Source: JAAFIW01 sp031414805 (GTDB lineage: Bacteria; Pseudomonadota; Gammaproteobacteria; Burkholderiales; Burkholderiaceae_C). Taken from it: DNA of 64,000 nucleotides. This document shows, in pieces, positions 50,786 to 61,111 of the stretch. The stretch's first letter is position 1. Every line of letters starts with the position of its first letter. Made by a program: the position numbers and the translations under genes. Location of the stretch: positions 62,001 to 126,000 of the forward strand of contig JANOQJ010000015.1 in NCBI GenBank assembly GCA_031414805.1, in the 5' to 3' direction. Below the pieces are notes generated by a model. The model was not told the origin of the DNA, did not search any database, and saw only the letters and a program-made list of their open reading frames with translations.

Positions 50786-51877
50786 ATGAGCGGCAACACA
50801 TTCGGACAACTTTTCGCAGTCACCAACTTTGGTGAATCCCACGGCCCGGCCATTGGCTGCGTGATTGACGGCTGCCCGCCGGGCATGGCGCTGAGCGAGG
50901 CCGACATTCAGGGCGACCTGGACCGGCGCCGTCCCGGCACCAGCCGCCACGTGACGCAGCGCAACGAACCCGATGCAGTGGAAATTTTGAGTGGCGTGTA
51001 CGAGGGCAAAACCACCGGCACGCCCATTGCCTTGCTGATTCGCAACACCGACCAGCGCAGCAAAGACTACGGCGACATTGCGCAGACCTTTCGTCCGGGC
51101 CACGCCGACTTCACTTACCTGCAAAAGTACGGCCTGCGCGACCCGCGCGGCGGCGGTCGCGCATCAGCCCGGCTCACCGCGCCGATGGTGGCCGCCGGTG
51201 CGGTCGCCAAAAAGTGGTTGTTTGAAAAATATGGCACCACGTTTCGCGGGTGCATGACGCAAATTGGCGATGTCACCATCCCCTTTGAAAGCTGGGATCA
51301 CGTGCCGCACAACCCATTTTTTGCGCCGGTGGCCGATGTGAGCCAGTTGGAGGCCTACATGGACGCGCTGCGCAAGGCTGGCGACTCCTGCGGCGCGCGC
51401 ATTCGCGTCACAGCCAGCGGCATGCCCGTCGGCTTGGGCCAGCCGCTGTTTGACAAACTGGACGCGGATATTGCCTACGCCATGATGGGTATCAACGCGG
51501 TGAAAGGCGTGGAAATCGGCTCCGGCTTTGCCAGCGTAGCCCAACGCGGCACCGTGCACGGCGACTCGCTGACCCCCAGCGGCTTTGAAACCAACCACGC
51601 GGGCGGTGTGCTCGGCGGCATCAGCACCGGGCAAGACCTGGAGGTGAGCATCGCCATCAAACCCACCAGCTCCATCATCAGCCCGCGTAACACGGTCAAT
51701 TTGCAAGGTCAGGCGACCCAGGTCGTCACCAAAGGCCGCCACGACCCCTGCGTAGGCATACGCGCCACCCCGATTGCCGAGGCCATGCTGGCGCTGGTGG
51801 TCATCGAGCATGCGCTGGCGAATCGGGCGCAAAACGGCGACGTGGTGCCGCCCGTGGCGTTGTCAGCCGTTTCTTGA
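50786..51877 (+). CDS. aroC: Chorismate synthase
   Basis: Last step of the shikimate pathway, using reduced FMN. The 363-residue protein has FGQLFAVTNFGESHGPAIG, RRRPGTSRHVTQRNEPDAVE (in part), RPGHADFTYLQKYGLRDPRG, GGRASARLTAPMVAAGAVA and PSGFETNHAGGVLGGISTGQ. Length is normal. The ATG at 50786 gives MSGNTFGQLF. It lies just before the toxin-complex region and belongs to the core genome. Confidence 0.95.
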   Translation: MSGNTFGQLFAVTNFGESHGPAIGCVIDGCPPGMALSEADIQGDLDRRRPGTSRHVTQRNEPDAVEILSGVYEGKTTGTPIALLIRNTDQRSKDYGDIAQTFRPGHADFTYLQKYGLRDPRGGGRASARLTAPMVAAGAVAKKWLFEKYGTTFRGCMTQIGDVTIPFESWDHVPHNPFFAPVADVSQLEAYMDALRKAGDSCGARIRVTASGMPVGLGQPLFDKLDADIAYAMMGINAVKGVEIGSGFASVAQRGTVHGDSLTPSGFETNHAGGVLGGISTGQDLEVSIAIKPTSSIISPRNTVNLQGQATQVVTKGRHDPCVGIRATPIAEAMLALVVIEHALANRAQNGDVVPPVALSAVS

Positions 51878-51889
51878 AAATCTCTTTTT

Positions 51890-51935
51890 TTTTGCTACAT
51901 ATTTAATAGCTTCTTGAGCAGATTCCACAAGAGGT
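51890..51935 (-). repeat. Dispersed hairpin repeat, last copy before the Tc region
   Basis: Reversed copy: TTTGCTACATATTTAATAGC, then TTCTTGAGCAGATTCCACAA, then GAGG. No further copy was seen downstream in the window. Confidence 0.75.
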
Positions 51936-52322
51936 TCACCGCTTTTTACCTGCGGATTGTCAGAGTTCAAGGGCAGTGCTGCAGTTGGAGCCAGGTGATT
52001 GGGATCAGTGGCTCACGGAAATCACCGGCAAGCAGAGGCTTTGATAGCAAATAGCTGCATTTGACTTCGCCTGTGGCGTGATCGCATTACTCGTCCCAAA
52101 TTTCTGCCGTGCCTACAGCTGAGAGGCCATCCTGCCAAAACGCCACCTGATGTTGCTCCCCCATCCCAATCGGGCGCACCCAATGAAGTGCTGGGGATTA
52201 ACAGCAGCATTGGGCATGTGATTACGCCTTGACGGTTCGGCTGCGTGGTTTAGCAACGGAGAACACTGATTGCCTAGTTAAATTTAAACGGTCGATGTGA
52301 CTAATAAGTGGTACATTTTTTG
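51936..52322. other. Gene-free boundary region before the Tc locus
   Basis: No convincing gene in these roughly 390 bases. An open frame of 62 codons on the minus strand (52022-52210) has no ribosome site or family likeness. The sequence is less GC-rich near 52261-52320 (TTAAATTTAAACGG), consistent with a promoter for the toxin genes. This is the presumed junction of the acquired locus. Confidence 0.5.
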
Positions 52323-55300
52323 ATGGCATTGAACTTCACTCAGGCCGCAGCCAAGTCCGACTCCGTACCTATTGGTCTTCCAACAGGGGGCGGGGCAATT
52401 CGGAGCATTGGCGAAACCTTCCAACCCAATGCGTTTGACGGCACGGGCGCATTCATTGTGCCGATCCCAGTGTCGCCTGGACGTTCCGGCTCCGGACCGG
52501 AACTGACTTTAGGTTACAGCTCTGGCAACGGTAATGGCGTGTTCGGCGTGGGTTGGGCGATGTCGATCCCGAATATCACTCGCAAGACAGAAAAGGGCCT
52601 GCCGCGCTACGACGGCACCGACGTGTTCGTGCTATCCGGCGCCGAGGACCTGGTGCCAACGCCCGGCGGCCCCTATCCCGGTCCCGGCAGCTTCTCCATA
52701 CAAGCTTTTCGTCCACGCGTAGAAGGCCTTTTCGCGCGGATCGAGCAGTGGACGGACACCGCCAACAAAGATACGCACTGGCGCATTACCACCCGGGACA
52801 ACATCACTAGCCTTTATGGGCGGACAGCAGTCGCGCGCATCACCAAGCCGTCCGATAAACGGGCAGTGTTCCAGTGGCTGCTGGAGGAGACCTTTGACAG
52901 CAAAGGCAACCATGTCCTCTACACCTATGCCTGCGACGATCCAGCCCTGCCCGTCGCGGCCGTGCGCGACATTCATCGCGTCTACACACAGCGCTACCTG
53001 CGGCGGATCTACTACGGCAACCTGCCATCCGCGGTGGTCGATGCTGCGGGTAACCCGGTACGCAATACCGACAACAGCGAAATAGGCACGGCGCGGCCGG
53101 CCAGCGATCCGGCCGATCCCTCCATCACCAAGCAGCGACGCTATGCTTTTGAGGTGGTGTTCGACTACGGCGACTGGGCCGCGCCCGCGGACCCGGCAGC
53201 GCCAGAGATCCCGGACGGAGGCTACCAGCCCGCTTCGACCGCCGCGGCCGAGCGCTTTAGTGCCGCCGTGCCGGTGCGGCCCGATCCGTTCTCCTCGTTT
53301 CGCCCCGGCTTCGAAGTGCGCACCCTGCGCCGCTGCCGGCGCATCCTGGCCTACCACCATTTGCAGGACGATGCCAACCAGCTCCTGGTGAAGGCAACCT
53401 ACCTGGCCTATCGCAGCGATCCGCATAGCGCGCTGTCGCTGCTCGAAGCCGTGACGGTGGCCGGTACCCGGCGCAAGGCCGGAGCACCGCAGCAACTGGT
53501 GCAGCGCACGTTGCCGCCCATCCGCTTCGGCTACACCGCGTTCCAGCCAGCGCAGCAGAGGTTCAAGACCATCACGGCACCGGAAGGCGCGTTACCGCCG
53601 GCCAGTCTGCAGCACCCCGAGTTCGCCCTGGTCGACCTGTTCGGCGACGGCATGCCCGACGTGCTGCACGCCAGTGACACCGGCTACCGCTACTGGCGCA
53701 ACCTGGGCGAAGGCAGGCTTGATCTGCCGCGCACGCTACCCACGGTGCCGGCCGGCCTGTCGCTGGCGCAGGCAGGCGTGGGCCTGGCTGACATGGACGG
53801 CGACGGACGCGCCGAGTTGCTGTTGCAGTCGGGCCCGCTGCAGGGCTTTTTCGAATCGACCCCCGATGGCGGCTGGGAGAATTTCCGCGCCATTTCGCTG
53901 CTTCCTTCAGTGGCGCCCGACGATCCGAGTCTGCGCCAGGTGGACCTGACCGGCGATGGCCTGCCGGACCTGCTGCTGACGCACGACCACCACTTCCGCT
54001 GGTTCCAGTGCCTGGGTGAAGAGGGCTACCTGGAACAGCCGGCCATCGAGCGCATCCGTTCGCTGGACGACTTTCCCGACGTGCAGTTCGACGACCCCTC
54101 CGGCCGCGTGCGGCTGGCCGACATGAGTGGCGACGGCCTGGCCGACATCGTCCTCGTCCACCAGGGCCGAGTGGACTACTGGCCCAACCTGGGCTATGGC
54201 CGCTTCGGCAAACGCATCACCATGGGTGCCGTGCCGCAGCCGCCCGATCTCAATGCTTTGTTCGATCCGGCGCGGCTTTTCCTGGCCGACCTGGACGGCT
54301 CTGGTTGCGCCGACCTGGTCTACGTGGGCGCGGACCAGGTGCATTTCTGGTTCAACCGCAGCGGCAACGGCTGGAGCGAGCGCCAGGTGATAGCCGGCAC
54401 GCCCTTCACACCCAGCGGCGCGGCCGTCGCGTTCGCTGACCTGTTCGGCACCGGCACGGCCACCCTGGTCTGGAGCCGCGACCTGGGCACCATCCCCGGC
54501 GGCAACTACTTCGCGCTCGATTTCTGCGGCGGCACCAAGCCCTACCTGCTGGTGGAGATGGACAACCAGATGGGTGCCACCACCCGCGTGCAGTACGCCC
54601 CTTCGACCCGCTTCGCACTGGCGGATGCGGCGGCCGGCACGCCCTGGCATACCCAGCTGCCTTTCCCGGTCCATGTGGTCGAGAAGGTCGAGGTACTCGA
54701 TCGCGTCAGCCGCACGCGCCACACCACGACCTACCGGTACCGACACGGCTACTTCGACGGGCGCGAGCGCGAGTTTCGCGGCTTCGGCTGTGTGGAACAG
54801 GAAGACACCGAGGTGTTCGACGATTTCGCGGCCGGCACCATCGACGGCGCGGCGGCCCTGAATACCGACGCCGCTTTCCATGTGCCGCCGGTGCGCACGC
54901 GCACCTGGTTCCACACCGGCGCCTGGATGGAGACCGGCAGCCTGGCCGACCGCATGCGCGCCGAGTTCTGGCAGGGCGATGCGGCCGCGCCGCGCCTGGG
55001 CCCGCACGAGGTGACCGACGATCCCGAAGCCCTGCGCGCCTTGCGCGGCGCAGTCCTGCGCACCGAGGTCTTTGGCCTGGACCAGCCACTGGGCACGCCG
55101 GGCTCCAAGGCCGCGCATCCTTACACCGTCACCGAGCATCGTTACCGCGTCCGAACCCTGCAGGCCGCCGGTGCCGCCAGCAGTATCGGCAGCAGCCACG
55201 CGGTGCACCACGTCGCGCAGGCCGAGACGCTGACCGCGCAGTACGAGCGCAACCCGGACGATCCGCGCATGGCCCATGCCATCACCCTAGCGCCGGACGC

Positions 55301-58300
55301 CTTCGGCAACATCACTGACAGCTTCGCCATCGCCTATCCCCGGCGCCGACCAGACCCCGCGGTACCGGAGCAGGGGGAACGCAAGCTCGTCTATACCCAA
55401 GCCGACCATGCCATCAACGCCACACCCGGCGGTGCCTGGCTGGGTGGCATCTCGGCACAGACCCGGGTGTTCGAACTGCGGAACGTGAGGGCAGCAAGGC
55501 CGGACGGGCTGTACCAGGAAAGCGATTTCACCGGACTGGTTTCCGACCTGCGCACGCCGTTCGCAGGCGGCAGCTGGCTGTCGTTCCATGAAACGCCGCC
55601 GCCGGCCGCGCCTTCCAAGCGCCTGCTGGCATGGACGCGCAGTTACTTTCGCAAGGACAGCGGCGCCGGTAACCTGGATGCGCAGGGCACGCGCGCCGAC
55701 CGCCTGCCGCTCGGGGTGGTGGAGCCGCTGGCCCTGCCGTATGAAACCCTGCAGGCGGTGCTGACCGACGCCCTGGTGACAGGTGTCTACGCGGGCCGGG
55801 TAGATGCGCCCCTGTTGCAACGCGGCGGCTACGTGCGTGAGACCGGCGTGCCCGGTCACTGGTGGCTGCCGTCCGCGCGCGCCGCCTTCGACTCCCAGCG
55901 CTTCTTCGCCACAGTGCAAAGCCGCGACGCCTTCGGCAACCTCACCACCCTCACCCACGACCCGTACGCGCTGCTGCCCGAATCGGCCACCGACGCACTG
56001 GGCAACCGGACGCTGGCGCGCAACGACTACCGCGTGCTGCAGCCGGACGAGGTCACCTCTCCCAATGGCCATGTGGCGCAGGCCGCGTTCGACGCGCTCG
56101 GGCGCGTGGCCGGAACCGCCCTGCGCGCAAGCACCGGTGAGGGCGATTCACTGGTCGGCTTCGAACCGGATCCTACGGCAGCGGAAATTGCCGCGTTCTT
56201 CAGTAACCCGCCTCTCCACGCAAGGGCGCTGCTGGCCAGCGCCTCAAGCCGCCTGGTCTACGACCTGCACGCGTTCAGCAATTTGCAGACGCCTGTTTCT
56301 CACGCCACGGTCGCGCGCGAGGAGCACGCGAGCCTCAACGCGAACGCCGCACTGGCCATAAGCCTTTCTTACTCGGACGGCTTCGGCAGGGATGTACAGG
56401 CCGAAGTCCAGGCCGAGCCAGACACGGCCAACCCGGGCGCGCGCTGGATCACCAGCGGCTGGACTGTCTACAACAACAAGGGCAAGCCGGTGCGGCAGTT
56501 CGAGCCCTTCTTCTCGCCTACGCACGGTTTCGATTTCAATATCCGGCATGGGGTGAGCCCCACGCTGTTCTATGACCCTCTCGGGCGCGCCATCGGCACG
56601 CTGCGACCCGATCACAGCTGGGAGAAGGTGGTCTTCGATCCCTGGCAGCAGGAATCGCACGACGCACACGACACCGTGCTGATCGCCGACCCGCGCCGCG
56701 ACCCCGACCTAGGCGCGTTCTTTCAGAGAATGCCAGCGGCGGAGTGGTCGCCGACCTGGCACGCCTCGCGCATCAACAGCGCCGACCCGGCCGCGAAAGA
56801 CGCGGCGCAGAAGTCGGCGGCCCATGCCGGCACGCCCTCTGTCCTGCATTTCGATGGGCTCGCCCAGCCGGTGCTGGCGGTGAAAGATGCGGGCGGCGGA
56901 CGGCTGCTGCGCACGCACCGCAACTACGACATCCAGGGCAACGTCACGGCGATCATCGACCCGCGCGGCATCGTCGCCTTCACGCACGCCTTCGATATGG
57001 CCGGGCGCCCACTATCGGTAGATAGCGTGGACGCCGGGTTGGCGCGCATGCTGCCGGATGCGGCTGGGGCGCCGCTCGCGAGCTGGGACGCGAACGGCCA
57101 CGAGGTGCTGGTCAAGGCTGATGCATTGCGCCGGCCGACCGAACGCTGGGTGCGGCAAGGCACAGGACCACACCGCCTCTCGCAGGTTACGCTCTATGGC
57201 GAAGCCGCAGGTGCCGCGGGTCTGGCGGGTAGCCTGCGCGGACAGGTGTGGAAGGTGTATGACGGGGCCGGCCTACAGGAACACCAGCAGTTCGATTTCA
57301 AGGGCAATTTGCTGCGCAGCACCCGCACGCTGGTGCTGGATGCGATGGCGCAGCCCACTTGGGGAGCGGACACCGACCCCTTGCGCCATGTCTTCGACGA
57401 ACCGGCGGCGATCGCAAGGCTGGATGCCGCGCAGGCCCACACTGTTGTCACCGCCTACGACGCGCTGAACCGCGCGGTGGCCAGCACCACTCCGGATGGA
57501 TCGGTACAGCAGTTCGGGTTCAACCAGACCGGTTTGCTCACTTCCGTAACCTTGCGGCATCGCGGCGTGGCGCAGGCAAAGACACTCGTGGATCGCATTG
57601 ACTACGACGCGAAAGGCCAGCGCACGCGCGTGGCATACGGCAACGGCGTGGTGACGGAACACGCCTACGACGCACAGACTTTCCGCCTGGCGGGGCTGCG
57701 CACCCAGCGGGCGACCGGTGGCCACCGCCTATTGCAAGACCTGCGCTACACCTATGACGCGGTGGGCAACATCACCCACATCGAAGATGGCGCGCACCAG
57801 CGCACCTGGTTCGCCAACCAGGCCGTGGACCCGGTGAGCAGCTACCGCTACGACGCCGTGTACCGCCTGGTTGAGGCCAGCGGCCGCGAGCACGTCGCAC
57901 TCGGACCTTGCCAACACCGCGACGGCGGACGCCAGCAGACCGCGTTCATCGCGCTCACCGCGGGCGGCCAGCCGGTGGCTAACGCCCAGGCGCTGGCGAA
58001 TTACACCGAGGCTTACTTCTACGACGACGGCGGCAACCTCACCGAAATGCAGCACTTGCGAGGCGCCACGACGCTGTGGACCCGCAAACAGACCATCGCC
58101 ACCGATAGCGACCGCCTGCTGCGCAGCGACGCAGGATGCGCGGGCGAGCAGACGCCCCTGCAACACGACGCCAACGGCAATCTGCTGAACTTGGCCCACC
58201 TGCCGCAACTGCGCTGGGACGACCGCAACCAGCTCACTGGCATGGACCTGAACGTTGCGGCCAACCCGGACACGCTCAGCTGCCAGTACGACGCCATGGG

Positions 58301-59630
58301 CCAGCGCCTGCGCAAGACCACGTCGCGACAGGGTGGCAACCGCGTCGAGCAGCGCATCTACCTGGGTGGCTTCGAGCTGTTCCTGGTGCGTGGCCCCTCC
58401 GGGGTGGTCGAGCGCTGGGAGACCCTTCATGTCTTCGACGGTGCGCAGCGCATGGCTTTGGTCGAGACCCAGACGACACCCAACGATGCGAGTCGGGTGC
58501 TGGACACGCTCACGCGGATACAGCTTGGCAACCACCTGGGCTCGGCGGTGCTAGAAATAGGCGACTCGCCTGCGGCGCGCGTGATCTCCTACGAAGAGTT
58601 CACGCCCTACGGCGAGACTGCCTACATGGCTGGAGCAAACCTGACCGAGGTGCGCCGCAAGCGCTACCGGTACAGCGGCAAGGAACGAGACAGCGAGTCG
58701 GGGCTGTGCTATTACGGCGCGCGGTACCTGGCGCCGTGGATGGGGAGGTGGGTTAGTTGCGATCCGGCGGGGGTGGTCGATGGACTCAACTTGTTCCAAT
58801 TCGTGCGCAGCAATCCCGTGCGATTTGTTGATGACAGAGGCTATGCAACGGCAAACGGCCTGCCCGACCCCGACAACATCGATGAAGTTCTTGAATACGT
58901 TGCTTCAACGTACCGCGAAGCATTCGAGACGACATACGATAGCAAGATCGCGCATGAGCACCGGCTGCAAATCGCCGCCTACAAGGGCGTGCCCGACCTG
59001 CAGAAAAAGGAAATTGCGAAGTACACCTGGTTTCTTGGAAAAGAAGCCGAGCAGCAGACCCGTGCGAAGCTGCAGAAGGTATTCCCGAAGAACCTTATGC
59101 CCCGTGAGGCACACGTGGAGCCAAAGGGCTGGAATACGCAAATCGACCTTCAATTCCCTGAGAAAAAAATCAACGTTGAACTGAAGACGACCCAAAACGC
59201 ATTCAATCCCTTTCAGCAGACGCGACAGGTAGCAAAGTCAGCGGAAGAGGGGTTTTCTTATGCACTTGTGGAAGCCAGCGTCAAAAAGAAGGGCGTCTCG
59301 GGAAGAGTGGCGGAATGGAGTTACTGGGACAAGGAGCTTGTTCAACAGGTGGCCACCGAAGCCGGATGGACACGAAAAGCAGCAGGTCTTGCTAAAAAGG
59401 TCGCCAGTGCCGCAGTCACTGGCCTGGCCGTACTATTTTTCCTTGATACGGCGGTAGATGTTGCCCAGGGAGACAAAACAGTTGAGCAAGGTCTTGAGCA
59501 GGTCGCACGCGACACGCTGCCAGGAATGCTGGTGGAGGAGGCAGGCAAGAGCGCCCCTGCAGCCGTCGACACATTGGCTGACACCCTCAAGAACACGCCG
59601 ATCGGGCAAACCGTTTCCCAACCCCGATAA
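52323..59630 (+). CDS. Fused TcB-TcC toxin-complex protein with C-terminal nuclease-like domain
   Basis: A single 2435-residue protein joining the TcB and TcC subunits that together form the hollow cocoon carrying a toxin. Order: SpvB-type N-terminus (PTGGGAIRSIGETFQPNAFD, GYSSGNGNGVFGVGW); FG-GAP/VCBS-like beta-propeller (DLFGDGMPDVLHASD, DLTGDGLPDLLLTHD, DMSGDGLADIVLVHQ); TcdB mid regions (FRGFGCVEQEDTEVFD); Rhs/YD repeats from about residue 1150; and the Rhs core end YRYSGKERDSESGLCYYGAR with DPAGVVDGLNLFQFVRSNP, matching the self-cleaving aspartyl protease. The last 260 or so residues are the variable toxin domain. The ATG at 52323 (MALNFTQAAAKSD) is preferred to the GTG at 52308. Confidence 0.9.
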   Translation: MALNFTQAAAKSDSVPIGLPTGGGAIRSIGETFQPNAFDGTGAFIVPIPVSPGRSGSGPELTLGYSSGNGNGVFGVGWAMSIPNITRKTEKGLPRYDGTDVFVLSGAEDLVPTPGGPYPGPGSFSIQAFRPRVEGLFARIEQWTDTANKDTHWRITTRDNITSLYGRTAVARITKPSDKRAVFQWLLEETFDSKGNHVLYTYACDDPALPVAAVRDIHRVYTQRYLRRIYYGNLPSAVVDAAGNPVRNTDNSEIGTARPASDPADPSITKQRRYAFEVVFDYGDWAAPADPAAPEIPDGGYQPASTAAAERFSAAVPVRPDPFSSFRPGFEVRTLRRCRRILAYHHLQDDANQLLVKATYLAYRSDPHSALSLLEAVTVAGTRRKAGAPQQLVQRTLPPIRFGYTAFQPAQQRFKTITAPEGALPPASLQHPEFALVDLFGDGMPDVLHASDTGYRYWRNLGEGRLDLPRTLPTVPAGLSLAQAGVGLADMDGDGRAELLLQSGPLQGFFESTPDGGWENFRAISLLPSVAPDDPSLRQVDLTGDGLPDLLLTHDHHFRWFQCLGEEGYLEQPAIERIRSLDDFPDVQFDDPSGRVRLADMSGDGLADIVLVHQGRVDYWPNLGYGRFGKRITMGAVPQPPDLNALFDPARLFLADLDGSGCADLVYVGADQVHFWFNRSGNGWSERQVIAGTPFTPSGAAVAFADLFGTGTATLVWSRDLGTIPGGNYFALDFCGGTKPYLLVEMDNQMGATTRVQYAPSTRFALADAAAGTPWHTQLPFPVHVVEKVEVLDRVSRTRHTTTYRYRHGYFDGREREFRGFGCVEQEDTEVFDDFAAGTIDGAAALNTDAAFHVPPVRTRTWFHTGAWMETGSLADRMRAEFWQGDAAAPRLGPHEVTDDPEALRALRGAVLRTEVFGLDQPLGTPGSKAAHPYTVTEHRYRVRTLQAAGAASSIGSSHAVHHVAQAETLTAQYERNPDDPRMAHAITLAPDAFGNITDSFAIAYPRRRPDPAVPEQGERKLVYTQADHAINATPGGAWLGGISAQTRVFELRNVRAARPDGLYQESDFTGLVSDLRTPFAGGSWLSFHETPPPAAPSKRLLAWTRSYFRKDSGAGNLDAQGTRADRLPLGVVEPLALPYETLQAVLTDALVTGVYAGRVDAPLLQRGGYVRETGVPGHWWLPSARAAFDSQRFFATVQSRDAFGNLTTLTHDPYALLPESATDALGNRTLARNDYRVLQPDEVTSPNGHVAQAAFDALGRVAGTALRASTGEGDSLVGFEPDPTAAEIAAFFSNPPLHARALLASASSRLVYDLHAFSNLQTPVSHATVAREEHASLNANAALAISLSYSDGFGRDVQAEVQAEPDTANPGARWITSGWTVYNNKGKPVRQFEPFFSPTHGFDFNIRHGVSPTLFYDPLGRAIGTLRPDHSWEKVVFDPWQQESHDAHDTVLIADPRRDPDLGAFFQRMPAAEWSPTWHASRINSADPAAKDAAQKSAAHAGTPSVLHFDGLAQPVLAVKDAGGGRLLRTHRNYDIQGNVTAIIDPRGIVAFTHAFDMAGRPLSVDSVDAGLARMLPDAAGAPLASWDANGHEVLVKADALRRPTERWVRQGTGPHRLSQVTLYGEAAGAAGLAGSLRGQVWKVYDGAGLQEHQQFDFKGNLLRSTRTLVLDAMAQPTWGADTDPLRHVFDEPAAIARLDAAQAHTVVTAYDALNRAVASTTPDGSVQQFGFNQTGLLTSVTLRHRGVAQAKTLVDRIDYDAKGQRTRVAYGNGVVTEHAYDAQTFRLAGLRTQRATGGHRLLQDLRYTYDAVGNITHIEDGAHQRTWFANQAVDPVSSYRYDAVYRLVEASGREHVALGPCQHRDGGRQQTAFIALTAGGQPVANAQALANYTEAYFYDDGGNLTEMQHLRGATTLWTRKQTIATDSDRLLRSDAGCAGEQTPLQHDANGNLLNLAHLPQLRWDDRNQLTGMDLNVAANPDTLSCQYDAMGQRLRKTTSRQGGNRVEQRIYLGGFELFLVRGPSGVVERWETLHVFDGAQRMALVETQTTPNDASRVLDTLTRIQLGNHLGSAVLEIGDSPAARVISYEEFTPYGETAYMAGANLTEVRRKRYRYSGKERDSESGLCYYGARYLAPWMGRWVSCDPAGVVDGLNLFQFVRSNPVRFVDDRGYATANGLPDPDNIDEVLEYVASTYREAFETTYDSKIAHEHRLQIAAYKGVPDLQKKEIAKYTWFLGKEAEQQTRAKLQKVFPKNLMPREAHVEPKGWNTQIDLQFPEKKINVELKTTQNAFNPFQQTRQVAKSAEEGFSYALVEASVKKKGVSGRVAEWSYWDKELVQQVATEAGWTRKAAGLAKKVASAAVTGLAVLFFLDTAVDVAQGDKTVEQGLEQVARDTLPGMLVEEAGKSAPAAVDTLADTLKNTPIGQTVSQPR

Positions 59631-59698
59631 CCGGCTATTGAGCTTCAGGCACCGAGCAGGACGACTTTGATTCAAACAATTTTCTGGAGCAACCGATC

Positions 59699-61111
59699 AT
59701 GAACAAAGGCGCTCGAAAGGCCAAATCCATTTTTAACGTGTTGCCGCAATTTCTGATCGGCGACAAACAACTCGCGACGCGCTTGGCCGGTGCCGGCTTG
59801 GTTTCAGTGCAGCAGATCGCGCTGCTCGAATCCAGAGCCTTGCATGCCAGACTCGGCGAGTTGAGTGCGCAGGAAGCGTCGTCCTTCGCGCTCTTGCGCA
59901 CCCGTGCGCGCCGCCTACAGGCCCAAGCCGCCGACCACGCGGTGATGCAGATGCAGTCCCAAAGCGCCGGGGGAGGCTGGCTCGGCGGCCAGAGTTTCCG
60001 GGCGCCTCCCCTACGACCTCCCCTGCGGCCGCTCAAGTTGTGCCACTGCGGCTGCTGCGACAGCATCTTCAGCCTGAAGGCTTATCTCTTCGACCTGCTG
60101 GACTTGCTGGCGTACAGCTGGCGCGTTGATCTGCGTACAGTGGAACAACTGCTGCTGCGCAGCTTTGACCAGGTCACGGCCTACGACCCGCTCTCCTTCA
60201 TCGGCCAACGCGTCGACCTGGATTGCGACGCGCTCAACACCCCGATGCCACAGGCGGCAATCGCTTGCGAGGTGCTGGAGGTCCATTTGCAGGCGCTGGC
60301 GCGGCAGGTGGGCGCAGGTTGGCCCAAACTGTTTGTTGACGGGTTGCTACGGTTGATCTTGCCCCGAGAGATCGTCACTGCCGTCGTGGCGGCGCACTCA
60401 CCACCTGGTGGGAAGCTACAGCTCACGGTCGCGCAGGCGCGCTCGTTGCCCGGTCTGCCGCCCGCGCTAGACGCGGCCCTAGCTCAGTGGGCCGCCGAAC
60501 TGATCACGCTGACCCCAGACCTCGCCGGCATCGTTCGCGCCTACGGCTTGCTGGCCGACGACAGCGCCGGCATGCTCGGCCAGGAACCGGATGCCACTTT
60601 TGCCGAGCGCCGTGAGGCCATCCTGCGTCAGTGGCTCACCGGCTACCGCGACGCCCTGCGCGCTGCATCGGGCGTAGCGGTGGATGTCCTGGAAGCCAGT
60701 CTGTTCCTCTCGCTGGATGCCGGCGCCTGCCGTACCACCACGCGGCTGCAGGAACTGGTGACTTCGGTGCAGCAGATCGTCGAATCGATCCGCTCCGGGG
60801 AAATCTTGCGGCTGAGTCGCCCGGATCTTCCGGCCAGTGTCAACCGACTGTTGCGTGAAGCCAAAACCCTGCCGCCCGCGCAAAGCGCCTGGGAGCGCTT
60901 ACGTGATTTCGAAACGTGGCTGGGCTATGTGTATGGATGGGTGTATCCAGAGAATGTGCTGAGTCCGCTCTCTGAAAACGCCTTGGAGAGCGCGTCTTTC
61001 CAGGAAGTTTTACGACTGATGCAGGCCGAGCCCTTGACGGCAGACTCGGCGCGCAAGTTCTATCTGGAGGCCGTGGCTCCCACACCTGCATTTCTTGAGA
61101 GGAGCAGGTAA
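59699..61111 (+). CDS. TcA N-terminal-like protein
   Basis: A 470-residue protein with the helical N-terminal region of TcA pore subunits. It has a short helix-hairpin-helix-like start (LAGAGLVSVQQIALLESRAL), a cysteine cluster LCHCGCCDSIFSLKAYLFDL typical of the TcA segment that precedes SPAAYLVDLL, and ends with LRDFETWLGYVYGWVYPENV, which matches the TcA YPENW entry to the middle domain. The receptor-binding and shell region that usually follows is absent. CTGGAGC lies upstream of the ATG at 59699. The stop overlaps the next start (TAATG). Confidence 0.75.
   Translation: MNKGARKAKSIFNVLPQFLIGDKQLATRLAGAGLVSVQQIALLESRALHARLGELSAQEASSFALLRTRARRLQAQAADHAVMQMQSQSAGGGWLGGQSFRAPPLRPPLRPLKLCHCGCCDSIFSLKAYLFDLLDLLAYSWRVDLRTVEQLLLRSFDQVTAYDPLSFIGQRVDLDCDALNTPMPQAAIACEVLEVHLQALARQVGAGWPKLFVDGLLRLILPREIVTAVVAAHSPPGGKLQLTVAQARSLPGLPPALDAALAQWAAELITLTPDLAGIVRAYGLLADDSAGMLGQEPDATFAERREAILRQWLTGYRDALRAASGVAVDVLEASLFLSLDAGACRTTTRLQELVTSVQQIVESIRSGEILRLSRPDLPASVNRLLREAKTLPPAQSAWERLRDFETWLGYVYGWVYPENVLSPLSENALESASFQEVLRLMQAEPLTADSARKFYLEAVAPTPAFLERSR

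Noticed and set aside
52022..52210. 62-codon minus-strand frame before the Tc locus
   Set aside because: No ribosome site, family likeness or coding-like composition.
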